A DNA stretch of 64,000 bases from JABDQA01 sp963759125 (GCA_963759125.1 CAVWXN010000009.1:124001-188000), one strand, 5' to 3'. Numbered from the stretch's first letter, positions 25,919-35,489 are shown. Notes: generated from the letters alone by a model not told the origin. Numbers and translations: made by a program.

Positions 25919-28900
25919 CTATTCCTCAATGAGCTCCATATTCAGACACAGTCCCTGCAGTTCCTTGACCAGTACATGGAAGGATTCGGGCAGGCCGGTT
26001 GCCAGGAAATTGTCTCCCTTGACGATACGCTCATACATCTGGGTCCGTCCATCCACATCATCGGACTTGGCAGTCAAAAATTCTTTCAACGTGTAGGCAG
26101 CCCCATAGGCCTCCATGGCCCAGACCTCCATCTCACCGAGACGCTGACCGCCGAATTGGGCCTTGCCGCCCAGCGGCTGCTGGGTTACCAGCGAGTAAGG
26201 CCCGGTGGAACGGGCGTGAATCTTGTTGTCAACCAGATGATGCAATTTCAGCATGTACATGGTTCCGACAGTGACCATGATTGGCAAACGGCTCACCACT
26301 CAAGCCGTCGTAAAGCTGCACCTGGCCGATTTCATCGGCGCCTGCCTCGTTCAGCAGCGCCCGGATTTCAGCCTCCTCGGCCCCGTCGAATACCGGGGAC
26401 GCCATATGCAGACCAGTCTGATGCTCACGGGCCCAGTCGATCAGTTCTTCATCGCTGAGGCCCTTGGTTATGCTGGCAAATTCCTCTTTCGAATAGATAT
26501 TCTTGAGCTTAGCCTTGATCTCCGAGGCCGCCTGCCGGTTGGCCATTTCACTGAGCTGGTCTCCGAATTTTTTGGCGGCATAGCCAAGATGCACCTCCAA
26601 TACCTGGCCGACGTTCATACGCGACGGTACGCCCAGCGGATTCAGCACGATATCAACGGTGGTGCCATCGGCAAAATAAGGCATATCCTCTTCAGGCAGC
26701 AGACAGGAGACCACACCTTTGTTACCGTGGCGACCTGCCATCTTGTCGCCGACCGAGAGCTTGCGCTTGGTGGCCACATATACCTTAACCATTTTGACCA
26801 CGCCCGGGGGCAGGTCGTCGCCTTTTTTCAAGCGCTCGATGATTCCGTCATAACGTTCACTGATAAGCCCGGCCTGGCGCTCATAGCGGCCGTAAATATC
26901 TTCTATCTTGTCAAGATACTTGGCCCGCTGGGAGAAATCGAGCGAGCGCAGACCGTGGAAGCCGACTTGCTCAGCCAGCTCTGCGGAGAATTTTTTACCG
27001 AGTTTGACCAGAATCGTTCCGTCCTTTGCGGTCACATCTTGTTTAACGGTTTGCTTGTCGACGATCTTGCCAACTTCACGGCAGACACCGCGTTTGAGAC
27101 TGGCGTGCTCGTCGAGCTTGTCCTGGTTGAGCCTTTCAATTTCGACATCTTCGATCATCAGAGAACGCTCGTCCTTGTCGACCCCTTTCCGCGAGAACAC
27201 TTTGGCGTCGATAACTACTCCCTCGACTCCGGGTGGAACACGGAGCGAAGAATCTTTGACGTCCTGAGCTTTTTCCCCGAAGATTGCCCGCAGCAACTTC
27301 TCTTCCGGTGAAAGGACTGTTTCGCCCTTGGGGGTAACCTTGCCGACCAGCGTATCACCGGCCCCGACCTCGGCACCGATCCTGACTATTCCGGACTCGT
27401 CCAGGTTGCGCAGGGTCTCCTCGCTCACATTGGGAATGTCACGGGTAATTTCTTCCTTGCCCAGCTTGGTGTCCCGGGCCATGGTCTCGAACACCTCAAT
27501 GTGCAGTGAGGTGAATGCATCCTGCTTAAGCAGCCGTTCATTGATCAGAATCGAATCCTCGAAATTGAATCCGCGCCAGGGCATAAAAGCGATAGTGACG
27601 TTTTTACCAAGAGCCAGTTCGCCCTTGTCGCAGGATGGGCCGTCAGCCAGCACGGTGCCGGAATGGACACGGGTTCCCGGTTTGACCAGCGGTTTCTGAT
27701 TGAAGCAGGTATTTTGATTGGATTTTTTATACTTCTCGAGACGGTAGACCGCGACACCGGTATCAGAGCCATCGACACCGGGCTCGTCGTAGGTGACGAC
27801 AACACGGTTGGCATCGACTTCCTCGACCACACCGTCACCGGCCGCCAGTAGACAGGCGCCGGAATCCTTTGCCACATAGCGCTCCATGCCGGTGCCCACG
27901 AGCGGAGCGGCGGTGCGCATCAGCGGCACGGCCTGACGCTGCATGTTGGAGCCCATAAGCGCGCGGTTGGCGTCATCGTTTTCCAGAAAGGGAATCAATG
28001 AAGCAGCGACGCTGACCAGCTGATTGGGGGCGATATCCATGTAAGTGATGCTGTCAGCTCCGGTGGTAATAACCTCGCCGTCTTCCCTGGCGATCAGGGT
28101 ATCCGGAATGATGCAGTTTTTCTTATCGACCGGTGTCAGGGCCGGAGCTATATAGTTGTTCTGCTCCTGGAGTGCACTTAGATAACTGATGTCCTTATCA
28201 TAGACGATCCGATCTTCAACCTTACGATAGGGGGTTTCGATAAAACCGTAGGGGTTGACACGGGCATAGGTGGCCAGCGAGACGATGAGCCCGATGTTGG
28301 GTCCCTCCGGAGTTTCCACTGGACAAATCCTACCGTAGTGAGTGGGATGGACGTCACGAACCTCAAAACCAGCCCGCTCACGGGAAAGACCACCCGGTCC
28401 CAGAGCCGAAAGACGCCGTTTATGGGTGACTTCCGAAAGCGGGTTGGTCTGGTCCATGAACTGGGAAAGCTGGCTGGTACCAAAAAACTCTTTGATTGCC
28501 GCTGAGATTGGTTTTGGGTTGACCAGGTCGTGGGGCATCAGCGTCTCGACATCCTGCAGGGTCATGCGCTCCTTAATGGCCCGCTCCATACGGACCAACC
28601 CCATCCGGTATTGATTTTCCACCAGTTCGCCAACGGTCCTAACCCTTCGATTGCCCAAGTGATCGATGTCGTCAACAGTTCCCTGACTGTCTTTGAGACG
28701 AACCAGATACTTGACCGCTTCAACGATGTCATCTTTGGTCAGGGCCCGCTGAGAAATGTCCACATCGAGGCCAAGCCTGGCATTAATCTTATAGCGACCA
28801 ACCTCGGAAAGATCATAAAGTTCAGGATTGAAAAACAGATTCTGAAAGAAGTTCTGCGCGACCTCAGGGGTCGGAGGGCTCGACGGCCGAAGCCGGCGGT

Positions 28901-30002
28901 AGATCTCCAACAGGGCGTCCTTGGTTGAGGCGACCTTGTCAACAGCCAAGGTTTTCCTGAATGACTCGGAATATTTTACACCATCGATCCCGAGTATCTT
29001 GAATTCTTTGATTTTGGCTTCATCGAGAGTCTCGAGCAGCGATTCAGTGATTTCGGTGTTGTACATGACCAGCGGCTGCTCTTCGGCCGGGTCGGCAATA
29101 TCGTGACAAATCACTTTGCCGATAAGGGTTTCGGGTGAAATCTTCATGAACTCGATGCCCGCCGTCTCAATCTTACGACACATGGCCCGAGAAATTTTCC
29201 GCCCGGCCTTACCGATCAATTCGCCGTCTTTGGGGTTGATAAGATCGAATTCGAGTCTGGTTCCGAAGGCGGTCTCCTCGCTATAGCTGATCAGATACTG
29301 ATTCTTCTGCTTTCTGATAGTGGAGATCGGATAAAAATGCTCTAGAAGCTCGGGGCCCGTATAGCCAAGTGCTTTGAGTAGCGTCGTGACAGGAAATTTC
29401 CGGCGCCGGTCGATACGCACATGAAGGATATCTTTGATGTCAAATTCCAGATCAATCCAGGACCCCCGCACCGGGATGATACGTGCAGAATAGAGTAATT
29501 TACCGCTGGAATGACTCTTGCCCTGATCATGGGTATAGAAAAGTCCCGGAGATCGCTGAAGCTGAGAAACGATTACCCGCTCCGTACCGTTGATAACGAA
29601 TACGCCATCAGCGGTCATCAGCGGCAAAGAACCGAAGAAAACCTCCTGCTCTTTGATATCCCTGATTGACTGGACTCCGGTCTCTTCGTCTACTTCGAAG
29701 GTGATCAGTCGAACCACGATCTTCAGGGGAATTTCATGGGTCATGCCGCGTTGCTGACATTCCTGAACGGTATATTTGGGTTCTCCGAACTTATATCTGA
29801 CAAATTCCAGAGAACAGACGCCATTGAAATCATTGATCGGAAAAATTTCCTTTAAAATGGACTGGAGCCCAATGTCTTCTCGCTGGTCGGGATCGCAGGT
29901 CATCTGCAAAAAATGTTCGTAAGACTTTCTCTGCATTGAGATCAGATGCGGTGGTTCCAGAATGCTGGTTGCACTGGCAAATTGCTTTCTGATTCTTTCC
30001 AT
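25919..30002 (-). CDS. rpoB: RNA polymerase beta subunit, with an apparent frameshift
   Basis: Beta forms one half of the polymerase cleft and the rifampicin pocket. From ATG 30002 the frame runs 1257 codons, through SQFMDQTNPLSEVTHKRRLS (the rifampicin region, wild type by eye). It then derails after LYDGLSGEPFAN. The conserved continuation VTVGTMYMLKLHHLVD is in another frame and runs to a stop at 25919. Removing one base at about 26276-26281 gives a continuous 1360-residue protein, normal for this group. A lesion here would be lethal, so a sequence error is the likely cause. Confidence 0.95.
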
Positions 30003-30295
30003 GATTTTCCTCGAGGTTGCTAAAACCCTGAATTTATCGATCTGTTATATAAATCCGCTGCGTATCGGTGGCCAAACCTGCGTATCCAATGCCGTACGGC
30101 CGGGAGCGGCTATCTCTGAAAGAAAAGGCTGAGCCCGTGAAAACATCCAATTGTGTTTAAACGTCCAGAACAATCGTTAAGCATCGCCCTTTCTACCGTC
30201 AAATATCGGTCGATCTTTAACGGTTTCACCCAAAAAGCGTAAGTATCTATTATTATTTGTTTTTTGGGGCTATCTAAAAAATACCTGCCTAAACG

Positions 30296-30327
30296 CGACA
30301 CGCCGCGCATAAAAGCGCAGCGTGTCG
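30296..30327 (-). terminator. strong hairpin, probable rplL-rpoB attenuator
   Basis: CGACACGC (30296-30303) pairs with GCGTGTCG (30320-30327), extended inwards by GCGC/GCGC around a six-base loop, so the stem has 12 to 13 pairs with one wobble. A TTTTTT tract follows only about 14 bases later on the minus strand, so termination would be partial. This suits an attenuator that lets some transcription reach rpoBC. Confidence 0.65.
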
Positions 30328-30334
30328 TAACCGT

Positions 30335-30357
30335 GATGGTTCAATGTTCGAACCATC
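30335..30357 (-). other. 8-bp perfect hairpin directly after rplL
   Basis: GATGGTTC (30335-30342) and GAACCATC (30350-30357) are exact complements with a seven-base loop. It begins 15 bases after the rplL stop and precedes the larger attenuator hairpin. It may protect the rplL message end or be a processing site. Confidence 0.55.
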
Positions 30358-30372
30358 CGATATAAAAAAGAA

Positions 30373-30756
30373 CTATTTGATTTCGACTGATCCGCCGACA
30401 CCTTCGATCTTGGCCTTGATCTCTTCAGCCTCTTCTTTGGTGACGCCTTCCTTGACCGGCTGAGGCGCTCCCTCAACCAGTTCCTTGGCCTCTTTCAGAC
30501 CTAGGCTGGTGATGGCGCGAACCTCTTTAATGACCTTGATTTTCTGGTCTCCGGCACCGGATAGAATTACATCGAACTCAGTCTGCTCCTCGGCAGGTGC
30601 CCCACCCGCATCACCTGCGGGACCAGCTGCGGCAACTGCAACCGGAGCGGCGGCGGAAACGCCGAATTTCTCTTCCAGTTCCTTGATGAGCTCAGAAAGA
30701 TCGAGAACGCTCATATTGGCAATGAATTCAATTACGTCTTCTTTTGTTACAGCCAT
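30373..30756 (-). CDS. rplL: 50S ribosomal protein L7/L12
   Basis: L12 forms the flexible stalk that recruits translation factors. The 127-residue product has an N-terminal dimerisation helix (DVIEFIANMSVLDLSELIKE), an alanine and glycine-rich hinge, and the C-terminal domain with KIKVIKEVRAITSLGLKEAK and EEAEEIKAKIEGVGGSVE. GAGGAAAA precedes the ATG. It follows rplJ as usual. Confidence 0.98.
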   Translation of the reverse strand: MAVTKEDVIEFIANMSVLDLSELIKELEEKFGVSAAAPVAVAAAGPAGDAGGAPAEEQTEFDVILSGAGDQKIKVIKEVRAITSLGLKEAKELVEGAPQPVKEGVTKEEAEEIKAKIEGVGGSVEIK

Positions 30757-30815
30757 TTTATTTTCCTCTTTTCCTTTGCTAGATAATCTTGATATTAGAA
30801 TTTTTCAGACCTGCA

Positions 30816-31337
30816 TCAGGCCTGTTCCTTCTGATCCTTAACTGCCTGCAGACCGTAAAGCAGGTTCTGCGGTACCGCCGAAAGCACCCTGACAAAAGCG
30901 GTTGGAACACCGTTCATCACCGACAACAGCTGGCCGAGCAGGACTTCCTTGGCCGGAAGCTTTGACAAGGCGATCAGATCGTCAACAGTGATTTTTTCTC
31001 CCTCGAGAACAGCAGACCGAAGCTGAAATTTGTTATAAACCTCAGCGCACTTTGCCAGTACCTTGGCCGGAGCAACCGGATCATCATAGGATACGACAAT
31101 GGCTGTCGTCCCAGTGAAATCCTCAGTAAGAGATTCACAGGACGTATCGGTAACTGCCCTTCTCAGAAGAGTGTTTTTGGCGATGCGGATTTCAGAACTT
31201 GTCTCCCGAAGATCACGACGAATCTTCTCGAGGTCTGAAACCGTCAAACCGCAATAGTCCGCAACGACAGAAAACTTGGCCCGACTGAACGAATCGTTCA
31301 ATTCGGCGACTATTGCTGCTTTCTCATCTCGGTTCAA
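30816..31337 (-). CDS. rplJ: 50S ribosomal protein L10
   Basis: L10 anchors the L12 dimers to the 50S subunit and represses its own operon through the leader. The 173-residue product starts MNRDEKAAIVAELNDSF and has VADYCGLTVSDLEKIRRDLR and the C-terminal L12-binding helix with VRVLSAVPQNLLYGLQAVKD. The start is TTG (complement of 31335-31337), five bases after a GGAGG, so it is well supported. Confidence 0.97.
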   Translation of the reverse strand: MNRDEKAAIVAELNDSFSRAKFSVVADYCGLTVSDLEKIRRDLRETSSEIRIAKNTLLRRAVTDTSCESLTEDFTGTTAIVVSYDDPVAPAKVLAKCAEVYNKFQLRSAVLEGEKITVDDLIALSKLPAKEVLLGQLLSVMNGVPTAFVRVLSAVPQNLLYGLQAVKDQKEQA

Positions 31338-31371
31338 ATTACCCTCCTACATTTGGTTTGATTACGTTTTT

Positions 31372-31470
31372 CGAAACAGCAGTTACCACGTGATACTTCT
31401 AGGCGCTACTTGCGCCTTGGTCTCGGCAGGTCGGTTATACCGATTAAACTTTCGTGCCTGCTGTCTTCGA
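31372..31470 (-). ncRNA. L10 leader (ribosomal protein autoregulatory element)
   Basis: Upstream of rplJ, ACAGCAG (31376-31382) pairs with CTGCTGT (31458-31464) and closes a region with inner stems, including AGGCGC/GCGCCT near 31401-31416 and GGCAGG/CCTGCC. The enclosed AAGTTTAATC and GACCAAGG segments resemble the kink-turn region of known L10 leaders. By analogy L10(L12)4 binds here and lowers translation of rplJ and rplL. Identification is by position and fold only. Confidence 0.75.
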
Positions 31471-31525
31471 CAAATTAATCGCCGCTTGGGGCGGCTATCA
31501 ATTCTTCCCTAGCCTGTTAACTACC

Positions 31526-32230
31526 TTATTTGACCCTGGTCCTGACATCCAAGGTATCCACCTTGAATCCCGGGCCCATGGTTGAAGACACTGAAATTGA
31601 ACGCAGGTATACGCCCTTGCTGGTCGAAGGCTTGAGCTGGATAAGCCGCTCAATGAAGGCAAGTGCGTTCTCGTAAAGCTTTTGATCTCCAAATGATACC
31701 TTGCCGATCCCGGCATGGACGATACCGGCTTTGTCGACCCTGAAATCGACCTTGCCCCCCTTGATGTCTTTGACCACATCAGCGATATCAAAGGTGACCG
31801 TACCCAGCTTGGCATTGGGCATCAGATTACGAGGACCGAGGATACGACCGATCTTGCCGACGGTGCCCATCATATCGGGGGTGGCAACGGTTTTATCGAA
31901 TTCGAGCCAGCCGCCCTGGATTTTTTCCACTAGGTCGTCAGAGCCGACGAAATCGGCGCCGGCCTCTTTAGCCTCAGCCTCTTTAGGCCCTTTGGCAAAA
32001 ACCAGAACACGGGTCACTTTACCGGTACCGTGCGGTAACACAACCGAGGAACGGACCATCTGATCAGCATGGCGTGGATCGACACCCAGTTTGACAGCTA
32101 TGTCGACAGTCTCGTCGAAGGAAACATAAGAAGATGCGACTACCAGCTTGAGCGCCTCATCTATGGCCCTGACAATGGTCCGGTCGACCCCTTCTACTTT
32201 ATTTCTGTATTTCTTACCATGTTTCGGCAT
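31526..32230 (-). CDS. rplA: 50S ribosomal protein L1
   Basis: L1 forms the mobile stalk that guides deacylated tRNA out of the E site, and represses the L11 operon in E. coli. The 234-residue product has PKHGKKYRNKVEGVD at the N-terminus, VVLPHGTGKVTRVLVFAKG, and GPRNLMPNAKLGTVT. GGAGGCTGTC precedes the ATG. It follows rplK. Confidence 0.98.
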   Translation of the reverse strand: MPKHGKKYRNKVEGVDRTIVRAIDEALKLVVASSYVSFDETVDIAVKLGVDPRHADQMVRSSVVLPHGTGKVTRVLVFAKGPKEAEAKEAGADFVGSDDLVEKIQGGWLEFDKTVATPDMMGTVGKIGRILGPRNLMPNAKLGTVTFDIADVVKDIKGGKVDFRVDKAGIVHAGIGKVSFGDQKLYENALAFIERLIQLKPSTSKGVYLRSISVSSTMGPGFKVDTLDVRTRVK

Positions 32231-32299
32231 GACAGCCTCCTACTGCACTTGTCTCCCTGATCAGGGCTTCAGAGGTACGTAGTAAAATTGATTTTTTGC

Positions 32300-32725
32300 T
32301 TAATCAACCACTGTAAGTCCGGCGCTTCGGGCCGAACCTTCAATGATTTTCATTGCGCTTTCAACGTCGTAGGCATTGAGGTCAGGCATCTTCAGTTCAG
32401 CAATCTCCCTGATCTTGTCCCGGCTGATTTCAGCAACACGCTCGGTTTTAGGATTACCCGAGCCCTTCTGAACATTGGCGGCCTTGAACAGCAGAACCGA
32501 CGCCGGTGGGGTTTTGGTGATATAGCTGAATGAACGATCCTGATAGACAGTGATGACTACAGGAATAATCGTATCGCCCATTGACTGGGTCTTGGCATTA
32601 AAAGCCTTACAGAACTCCATGATGTTGACACCGTGCTGACCAAGAGCCGGACCGACTGGCGGAGACGGATTGGCCTTCCCGGCCGGAATCTGAAGCTTGA
32701 TGTATGCCATTACTTTCTTGGCCAT
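32300..32725 (-). CDS. rplK: 50S ribosomal protein L11
   Basis: L11 binds the GTPase-associated centre of 23S rRNA and is needed for RelA activation. The 141-residue product has KLQIPAGKANPSPPVGPALG and CKAFNAKTQSMGDTIIPVVI, then the C-terminal rRNA-binding domain with VESAMKIIEGSARSAGLTVV. The N-terminal proline-rich region targeted by thiostrepton looks normal. It lies between nusG and rplA. Confidence 0.98.
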   Translation of the reverse strand: MAKKVMAYIKLQIPAGKANPSPPVGPALGQHGVNIMEFCKAFNAKTQSMGDTIIPVVITVYQDRSFSYITKTPPASVLLFKAANVQKGSGNPKTERVAEISRDKIREIAELKMPDLNAYDVESAMKIIEGSARSAGLTVVD

Positions 32726-32782
32726 TTTTCTACTCCAACAATAGTGACGTAAATACTACCAACGACAAATTATTTAAATGTA

Positions 32783-33316
32783 TCAGGTATTCGAAACCTG
32801 AACGAATTCCAACTCTACCGGCGTTTCCCTGCCGAAGATGGATACCATTACCCGGACTCTGCCCTTGTCGGGAAACACCTCGTCAACCACGCCCTGAAAA
32901 TTGGCAAAGGGGCCGTCGATGACCCTGACAACTTCACCGATATCAAAAACGACCTTGGGTCTGGGCCGCTCGGAGCCATCTTGGATTCTGCCAATAATTT
33001 TTCCGGCATCCTCGTCGGACAGCGGAACAGGGTTGAGGTCATCTCCAACAAAGCCCACCACCCGTGGCATGTTCTGATGGACGATGTGCCAGGTGGTGTC
33101 ATTGAGCTCCATACTTACCAGCATATAACCGGGAAAGAACCGTCTCGATGAGGTCTTACGTGAACCTTTGATCATCTCAACCACCTGCTCGGTCGGAATG
33201 AGGATTTCTCCGAAGTACTCTTCAAGCCCTTCTTTGCCGATTCGCTCCTGAAGCGTTGCCTTTACCCTTTCCTCATAACCGGAATGGACCTGCAATATGT
33301 ACCATTGTCTAGCCAT
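32783..33316 (-). CDS. nusG: transcription termination/antitermination protein NusG
   Basis: NusG binds the polymerase clamp and links it to Rho or to S10 on the ribosome. The 177-residue product starts MARQWYILQVHSGYEERVKA (NGN domain) and has a C-terminal KOW domain around GEVVRVIDGPFANFQGVVDE. The start is ATG 33316. It follows secE, the conserved secE-nusG pair. Confidence 0.98.
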   Translation of the reverse strand: MARQWYILQVHSGYEERVKATLQERIGKEGLEEYFGEILIPTEQVVEMIKGSRKTSSRRFFPGYMLVSMELNDTTWHIVHQNMPRVVGFVGDDLNPVPLSDEDAGKIIGRIQDGSERPRPKVVFDIGEVVRVIDGPFANFQGVVDEVFPDKGRVRVMVSIFGRETPVELEFVQVSNT

Positions 33317-33406
33317 TTATGTACCGTTAGTTCATAGGACAGGAAAAAGGTTGATCCATCAGCGTTAGGCAACAACCTGTAATGGTCTATTCCCCTTTAA
33401 GACAGA

Positions 33407-33658
33407 TTAACGCAGGATGAAAGATATCAACTTACCCAGAATGACGTCGACGGTGCCGAGATAGATGGAAACGATAATAGTCAGCAGCACCACCATCCCG
33501 GTGAGCCCGAGGGTCACCTTCTTGTCCGGCCAGGTAATTTTGGAAAATTCGGCCTGTACCTCTCCGACAAATTTCTTTATCTGGGAAGGCGAAAATGGAG
33601 AAGGCGCTGTCTTGCTCGCGGCGACCTGCCTGCTGCTCTGATTTGATTTCCCTGCCAT
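33407..33658 (-). CDS. secE: preprotein translocase subunit SecE
   Basis: The 83-residue product is the short single-span SecE form. It has a serine-rich N-terminus, the conserved amphipathic segment AEFSKITWPDKKVT, and one C-terminal membrane segment (TGMVVLLTIIVSIYLGTVDV). SecE clamps SecY in the inner membrane. It lies between tRNA-Trp and nusG. Confidence 0.96.
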   Translation of the reverse strand: MAGKSNQSSRQVAASKTAPSPFSPSQIKKFVGEVQAEFSKITWPDKKVTLGLTGMVVLLTIIVSIYLGTVDVILGKLISFILR

Positions 33659-33693
33659 CGCTACACCATGAAGTTCTTACTCATTTCTGTCAG

Positions 33694-33770
33694 TGGCAGG
33701 CCAGGAGGGATTCGAACCCCCAGCCCCCGGATTTGGAGTCCGGTGCTCTACCAATTCGAGCTACTGGCCT
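33694..33770 (-). tRNA. tRNA-Trp (CCA)
   Basis: A full cloverleaf is visible on the minus strand: acceptor stem AGGCCAG/CTGGCCT, D arm, anticodon stem CCGGA/TCCGG with loop CTCCAAA giving anticodon CCA, and T arm GGGGGTTCGAATCCC. The terminal CCA is encoded. It lies between rpmG and secE and is probably read with them; the rpmG-trnW-secE-nusG order is common in bacteria. Confidence 0.97.
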
Positions 33771-33780
33771 ACCCGACAGT

Positions 33781-33930
33781 CTATTTTGTCTCTTTATGAG
33801 GAGTATGACTCCTGCAAAACGGACAATACTTATTGAACTCCAGTTTGCCGGGAGTGTTCTTCTTATTTTTGGTCGTCGTATAGTTCCGACGCTTGCAGGT
33901 ACCGCATGCAAGGGTAACAATATCTCTCAT
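33781..33930 (-). CDS. rpmG: 50S ribosomal protein L33
   Basis: The 49-residue product MRDIVTLACGTCKRRN... has CGTC and CPFC pairs that form a zinc ribbon, the zinc form of L33, a protein near the E site. A 12-codon upstream extension is rejected because it would run into the tuf terminator hairpin and AGGAAG precedes the ATG at 33930. It lies between the second tuf and tRNA-Trp. Confidence 0.96.
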   Translation of the reverse strand: MRDIVTLACGTCKRRNYTTTKNKKNTPGKLEFNKYCPFCRSHTPHKETK

Positions 33931-33952
33931 CTCTTTACTTCCTGCGTCAAGA

Positions 33953-33991
33953 AACAATTGCCCCACTCCTTTCGAGAGCGGGGCAATTGTT
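33953..33991 (-). terminator. rho-independent terminator after the second tuf
   Basis: AACAATTGCCCC (33953-33964) and GGGGCAATTGTT (33980-33991) form a 12-pair perfect stem with a 15-base loop, followed on the minus strand by TTTCTT. It begins 17 bases after the tuf stop and 23 bases before rpmG. It should end most transcription of the tRNA-tuf unit, so rpmG may need read-through or its own promoter; none is obvious. Confidence 0.8.
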
Positions 33992-34007
33992 GTGTATTTA
34001 GTGGGTC

Positions 34008-35198
34008 TTAGCCTGAAATTTCACTGATAACGCCGGCACCTACCGTACGGCCACCTTCGCGAATCGCAAAACGCAAACCAACGTCCATCGCGATCGGCGT
34101 GATCAGCTCTGCCTCAACCGACACGTTGTCGCCCGGCATTACCATCTCTACTCCCTCGGGCAACGTCACCACCCCAGTCACATCCGTCGTACGGAAATAA
34201 AACTGCGGACGATAGCCATTGAAGAACGGCGTATGACGGCCGCCCTCATCCTTGCTCAAGATATAGCACTCGGCCTTGAACTTGGTGTGCGGGGTGATTG
34301 AGCCCGGCTTCGCAAGTACCTGGCCGCGCTCGATCTCGTCACGCTTCACACCGCGCAACAGGGCGCCGATATTGTCGCCGGCCTGACCCTGGTCCAGAAG
34401 CTTGCGGAACATCTCCACACCGGTTACCGTCGTCTTCTCCGTCTCACGGATGCCGACGATCTCTACCTCTTCACCTACCTTGATCACACCGCGCTCAACA
34501 CGACCCGTGGCTACCGTGCCGCGACCGGAAATAGAGAATACGTCCTCTACCGGCATCAGAAACGGCTGGTCAACGTCACGTTCCGGCTCAGGGATATAGG
34601 TGTCAATTGCTTCCATCAGATCCCAGACGCACTTGGCCTTCTCTTCGTCATCCGGATTCTCAAGGGCAAGAAGGGCTGAGCCCTGGACAAACGGAATATC
34701 ATCGCCGGGAAATTCATACTTGTCCAGCAGCTCACGAAGTTCCATCTCCACCAGCTCGATCAGTTCCTCGTCGTCGACCATGTCGCATTTATTTAAAAAC
34801 ACAACCATCGCAGGAACACCTACCTGGCGGGCAAGCAGAATGTGCTCACGGGTCTGAGGCATGGCCCCGTCAGTGGCCGCCACAACCAGTATCGCTCCGT
34901 CCATCTGAGCCGCACCGGTGATCATATTCTTGATGTAGTCGGCATGACCCGGGCAATCTACATGGGCATAGTGACGATTGACCGTCTCGTATTCCACATG
35001 GGCAGTGGCAATTGTGATGCCACGCTCTTTTTCTTCAGGCGCCTTATCAATCTCACCGAAATCGGTGAACTGGGCTTGACCTTTCAAAGACAGTACCCGT
35101 GTTATCGCTGCCGTCAATGTCGTCTTGCCATGATCGATATGACCTATCGTGCCTACATTCACATGCGGCTTTGTCCGCTCGAATTTCTCCTTTGACAT
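34008..35198 (-). CDS. tuf: elongation factor Tu, copy 2 (tRNA block)
   Basis: The 396-residue product matches copy 1 except for one residue (GEEVEI, where the other copy has GEEIEI). The DNA is more than 99 percent identical, with about nine scattered base differences that are otherwise silent. The last bases before the stop are also the same, whereas the sequence outside the gene differs. This copy is preceded by four tRNAs, as tufB is in E. coli. Near identity over the coding region only points to gene conversion. Confidence 0.99.
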   Translation of the reverse strand: MSKEKFERTKPHVNVGTIGHIDHGKTTLTAAITRVLSLKGQAQFTDFGEIDKAPEEKERGITIATAHVEYETVNRHYAHVDCPGHADYIKNMITGAAQMDGAILVVAATDGAMPQTREHILLARQVGVPAMVVFLNKCDMVDDEELIELVEMELRELLDKYEFPGDDIPFVQGSALLALENPDDEEKAKCVWDLMEAIDTYIPEPERDVDQPFLMPVEDVFSISGRGTVATGRVERGVIKVGEEVEIVGIRETEKTTVTGVEMFRKLLDQGQAGDNIGALLRGVKRDEIERGQVLAKPGSITPHTKFKAECYILSKDEGGRHTPFFNGYRPQFYFRTTDVTGVVTLPEGVEMVMPGDNVSVEAELITPIAMDVGLRFAIREGGRTVGAGVISEISG

Positions 35199-35249
35199 TT
35201 TCCTGTCTCCTCAGGCCAAAAAAGTTAAATTTAGCTTACTTCTTGTCCA

Positions 35250-35325
<76 letters not shown>

Positions 35326-35340
35326 GTGTTCAGCCAAAAC

Positions 35341-35416
35341 TGGAGCGGGAAACGAGACTCGAACTCGCAACCCTCAGCTTGGAAGGCTGATGCTCTACCA
35401 ATTGAGCTATTCCCGC
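35341..35416 (-). tRNA. tRNA-Gly (TCC)
   Basis: The 76-base cloverleaf has acceptor GCGGGAA/TTCCCGC, anticodon stem TCAGC/GCTGA with anticodon TCC, T loop GTTCGAGTC, and an encoded CCA. It lies 15 bases before tRNA-Thr(GGT), matching glyT of E. coli. Confidence 0.97.
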
Positions 35417-35489
35417 CTCTAAATACTATCCAGCTTCCACCTGGAAACATCGTTTCCGGAGGGAAACTGGTTATGCTTGTGAGAAAAGA

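Larger units (their letters stand above)
30003..30372 (-). other. rplL-rpoB intergenic leader (370 bases)
   Basis: No gene is seen in this interval. Just after rplL are two strong hairpins (30335-30357 and 30296-30327), then an A/T-rich part, then a possible weak promoter with TTGACG on the minus strand near 30200. In E. coli the same gap holds an attenuator and an RNase III site that lower rpoBC expression relative to L10/L12. The position and structures suggest the same role here. Confidence 0.6.

Noticed and set aside
26253..27311. 352-codon plus-strand ORF
   Set aside because: Antisense to rpoB, whose reading frame is conserved; no domain recognisable.
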